Below are positions 5,476-6,927 of a DNA stretch of 6,927 nt, piece by piece (position 1 is the stretch's first letter; every line of letters begins with the position of its first letter). Source of the DNA: Synergistales bacterium Syner_01 (GTDB taxonomy: Bacteria > Synergistota > Synergistia > Synergistales > Aminobacteriaceae); assembly GCA_001604435.1 (NCBI GenBank), contig LVBO01000029.1, positions 1 through 6,927 on the forward strand, read 5' to 3'. A program made the position numbers and the translations under genes. Under the pieces are notes generated by a model, which was not told the origin of the DNA, did no database searches, and was given only the letters and a program-made list of their open reading frames with translations.

Positions 5476-6879
5476 TCAATCCGGCGAAACGCTGCACTCC
5501 CCCGGGGGAGAAATATGCCGAAGGCGCTCCGAATTTCTCATGATGCGGAACTCGCGCCGCAAAAACCATGCCCCCGTCAGCGCGCCGCCAAGGTCGGAGA
5601 GGGGCAGGGACAGCCAGATGCCGTCGATCCCGAGAATCGGCGGCAGAAAGTACAGCGGGGCGAGGATGAAGATAAAGTGCCTTGAGAGCGTCAGAAAGAG
5701 CCCCGTCTTCGCCTTGCCGATCGCCTGGAATGTGTGCGACGCAATAAGGCTCACCGAGGCGAAGATGACGCCGCTGTACCCCAGGCGCATGCCGCGCACG
5801 CCCAGAGCCAGCAGCTCCGCGTCGTCCGAGTTGAAGACGCGGATGAGCGGGGCGGGAAAGAGCATGACGAGCGTGAAGCTTACCGTAAAGAAGAGGGCGC
5901 CTATCTTGATCGCGGCCAAGACGGCGCCGATCACCCGTTCGAAGTCCTTCGCGCCGTAATTGTAGCTGATGATCGGTTGGACGCCGCCCGCCAAACCGAG
6001 GACCGGCAGAAAGAAGAGGCTGTCGAGGCTGAAGAAGATGCCCATCGCCGAAATCGCGAGGTCGCCTCCGTAGAAGCGCAGCAGGCGGTTGAAGAGGGCG
6101 AGGACGTACGTAAAACTGACCTCGGTGAGCGCGGGCGCTGCGCCGATCGCCAGAATCCTGCGTGTGACGATCCAATCGAGGGCAAGGTTCTTCATCCTGA
6201 AACGGAGCGTTCCCATTCTGCGGATGTAGTACAGCGCAGCCCACGAGGCGGAAATCATCTGCGAAAACAGCGTCGCGAGAGCGGCCCCTCCGACGCCCAT
6301 GTCGAACGCCAGGATGAAGATCGCGTCGAGGAGGACGTTCGCTCCCGCGCCGATGATGAGCGTGAACATGGCGTAGCGCGGATTTCCCTCGGCCCGGATG
6401 AAAAAGTTGAGCCCGAAGGCGAACGTGGAGAAGAAGACGCCCCAGACGGCGATGTTCATGTATTCGAGCGACAGAGGCATCAGCGTCCCGCTCGCTCCCG
6501 AGAGTTCAAGGATAGATTCCGTAAACGCCGCCCCCAGAAGAACGAGAACGATTCCGCCTCCGAAAAGCAGCACGATCGCGTTCCCCATTGTCCGCTCCGC
6601 CCTGGCGCGGCGCTTTTCGCCGAGGGAGATGGAGATCAGCGACCCCGCGCCGACGCCGATCAACAGGCCGAAGGAGATCACGAGTATCATGAAGGGAAAA
6701 ACCACGCTGATCGCGCCGATACCCGCCGCGCCGACCGTCTGTCCGACGAAGAGGCGGTCGACGATGTTGTAGAGCGCGTTGGCGAGCATACCGACTATGG
6801 CCGGCAGGGAGAAGCGCCACATGAGACGGGGTATCGAATCAGTCCCCATCGCGTGCGAGTTGTTCGGATTTTTTTCCAT
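5476..6879 (-). CDS. MATE family efflux transporter (MepA-like)
   Basis: Inner-membrane antiporter of the MATE family, 467 residues, which would export cationic drugs or metabolites against Na+ or H+. Twelve hydrophobic segments can be placed at about 24-44, 58-80, 100-120, 140-160, 170-192, 198-220, 243-262, 275-300, 322-345, 362-384, 395-416 and 420-441. Family blocks include SLPAIVGMLANALYNIVDRL (24-43), the substrate-path segment FVGQTVGAAGIGAISVVFP, RAEGNPRYAMFTLIIGAGAN (162-181), and in the second half GLAGGVQPIISYNYGAKDF (295-313). The last two resemble the MepA/DinF side of the family more than NorM. The ATG start has GGAGG 9 bases upstream. Length and motifs are complete. It has its own promoter at the right edge. 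Whether it belongs to the same unit as the following genes is open; the 50-base gap allows readthrough. The substrate is not predictable from the sequence. Confidence 0.95.
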   Translation of the reverse strand: MEKNPNNSHAMGTDSIPRLMWRFSLPAIVGMLANALYNIVDRLFVGQTVGAAGIGAISVVFPFMILVISFGLLIGVGAGSLISISLGEKRRARAERTMGNAIVLLFGGGIVLVLLGAAFTESILELSGASGTLMPLSLEYMNIAVWGVFFSTFAFGLNFFIRAEGNPRYAMFTLIIGAGANVLLDAIFILAFDMGVGGAALATLFSQMISASWAALYYIRRMGTLRFRMKNLALDWIVTRRILAIGAAPALTEVSFTYVLALFNRLLRFYGGDLAISAMGIFFSLDSLFFLPVLGLAGGVQPIISYNYGAKDFERVIGAVLAAIKIGALFFTVSFTLVMLFPAPLIRVFNSDDAELLALGVRGMRLGYSGVIFASVSLIASHTFQAIGKAKTGLFLTLSRHFIFILAPLYFLPPILGIDGIWLSLPLSDLGGALTGAWFLRREFRIMRNSERLRHISPPGECSVSPD

Positions 6880-6888
6880 AAGAGCCTT

Positions 6889-6893
6889 CCTCC
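6889..6893 (-). promoter_or_regulatory. Shine-Dalgarno site of the MATE gene
   Basis: The minus strand reads GGAGGAAGGCTCTTATG. The consensus GGAGG is 9 bases before the ATG at 6879 and supports this start over the in-frame Met11. Confidence 0.7.
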
Positions 6894-6897
6894 ACGT

Positions 6898-6907
6898 ACA
6901 AATTTGT
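6898..6907. promoter_or_regulatory. Palindrome ACAAATTTGT in the MATE leader, candidate operator
   Basis: This is a perfect 10-base palindrome just downstream of the expected transcription start (near 6911) and 5 bases upstream of the ribosome site on the minus strand. Its place would let a bound repressor block early transcription. Local MarR/TetR-type control is usual for MATE genes, but no regulator gene lies in the window. Confidence 0.35.
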
Positions 6908-6917
6908 TTGAGGTATG

Positions 6918-6923
6918 ATTATA
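6918..6923 (-). promoter_or_regulatory. Promoter -10 box of the MATE gene
   Basis: The minus strand reads CTGCTATAATCATACC, with a perfect TATAAT, about 39 bases upstream of the MATE ATG. The -35 element would lie beyond the right edge of the window, so the promoter cannot be completed here. Confidence 0.6.
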
Positions 6924-6927
6924 GCAG

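Noticed and set aside
5734..6918. 394-residue plus-strand reading frame opposite the MATE gene
   Set aside because: It is an extreme Glu/Arg/Asp-rich composition expected from the complement of hydrophobic membrane codons; the MATE assignment is unambiguous.

Overview
The window is a compact bacterial segment of fairly high GC content. It carries six protein-coding genes, all on the minus strand, so transcription runs from the right edge to the left edge. I see no rRNA, tRNA, CRISPR array, insertion sequence or phage gene. Gene style (strong GGAGG-type Shine-Dalgarno sites, some GTG starts, a lipoprotein signal) fits an anaerobic Gram-negative bacterium. The combination of DUF1576, DUF917 and MBL-fold genes makes me think of Synergistota, but this is family memory and not proof.

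In transcription order the layout is as follows. (1) A MATE-family multidrug/cation antiporter (5476-6879), with a perfect TATAAT -10 box and a small palindrome in its leader. (2) An MBL-fold metallo-hydrolase (4430-5425), about 50 bases further on, with a possible internal promoter at the junction. (3) A DUF1576 polytopic membrane protein made of two related halves (3073-4353). (4) A 116-residue soluble protein I cannot name (2726-3076), whose ATG overlaps the DUF1576 stop as ATGA. (5) A DUF917-family protein related to S-methyl-thiohydantoin desulfurase (1624-2706), starting 19 bases later. (6) After a 202-base intergenic region, a DUF1254/DUF1214 lipoprotein (27-1421).

Genes 2 to 5 look like one transcription unit. 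Tight spacing and start/stop overlap tie the membrane protein, the 116-residue protein and the DUF917 protein together. My inference is a small uptake-and-processing cassette: a possible transporter (DUF1576), a small cytoplasmic partner, and two cytoplasmic enzymes that would act on a cyclic amide/hydantoin-like or ester/thioester-like compound. The substrate cannot be read from the sequence.

The only sizeable gap (1422-1623) holds a long perfect inverted repeat just behind the DUF917 stop, a T-rich stretch, three G-runs, and three ACGTA pentamers exactly 10 bases apart. It then reaches the Shine-Dalgarno site of the lipoprotein gene. It probably ends the cassette transcript and contains the lipoprotein promoter and an operator-like element.
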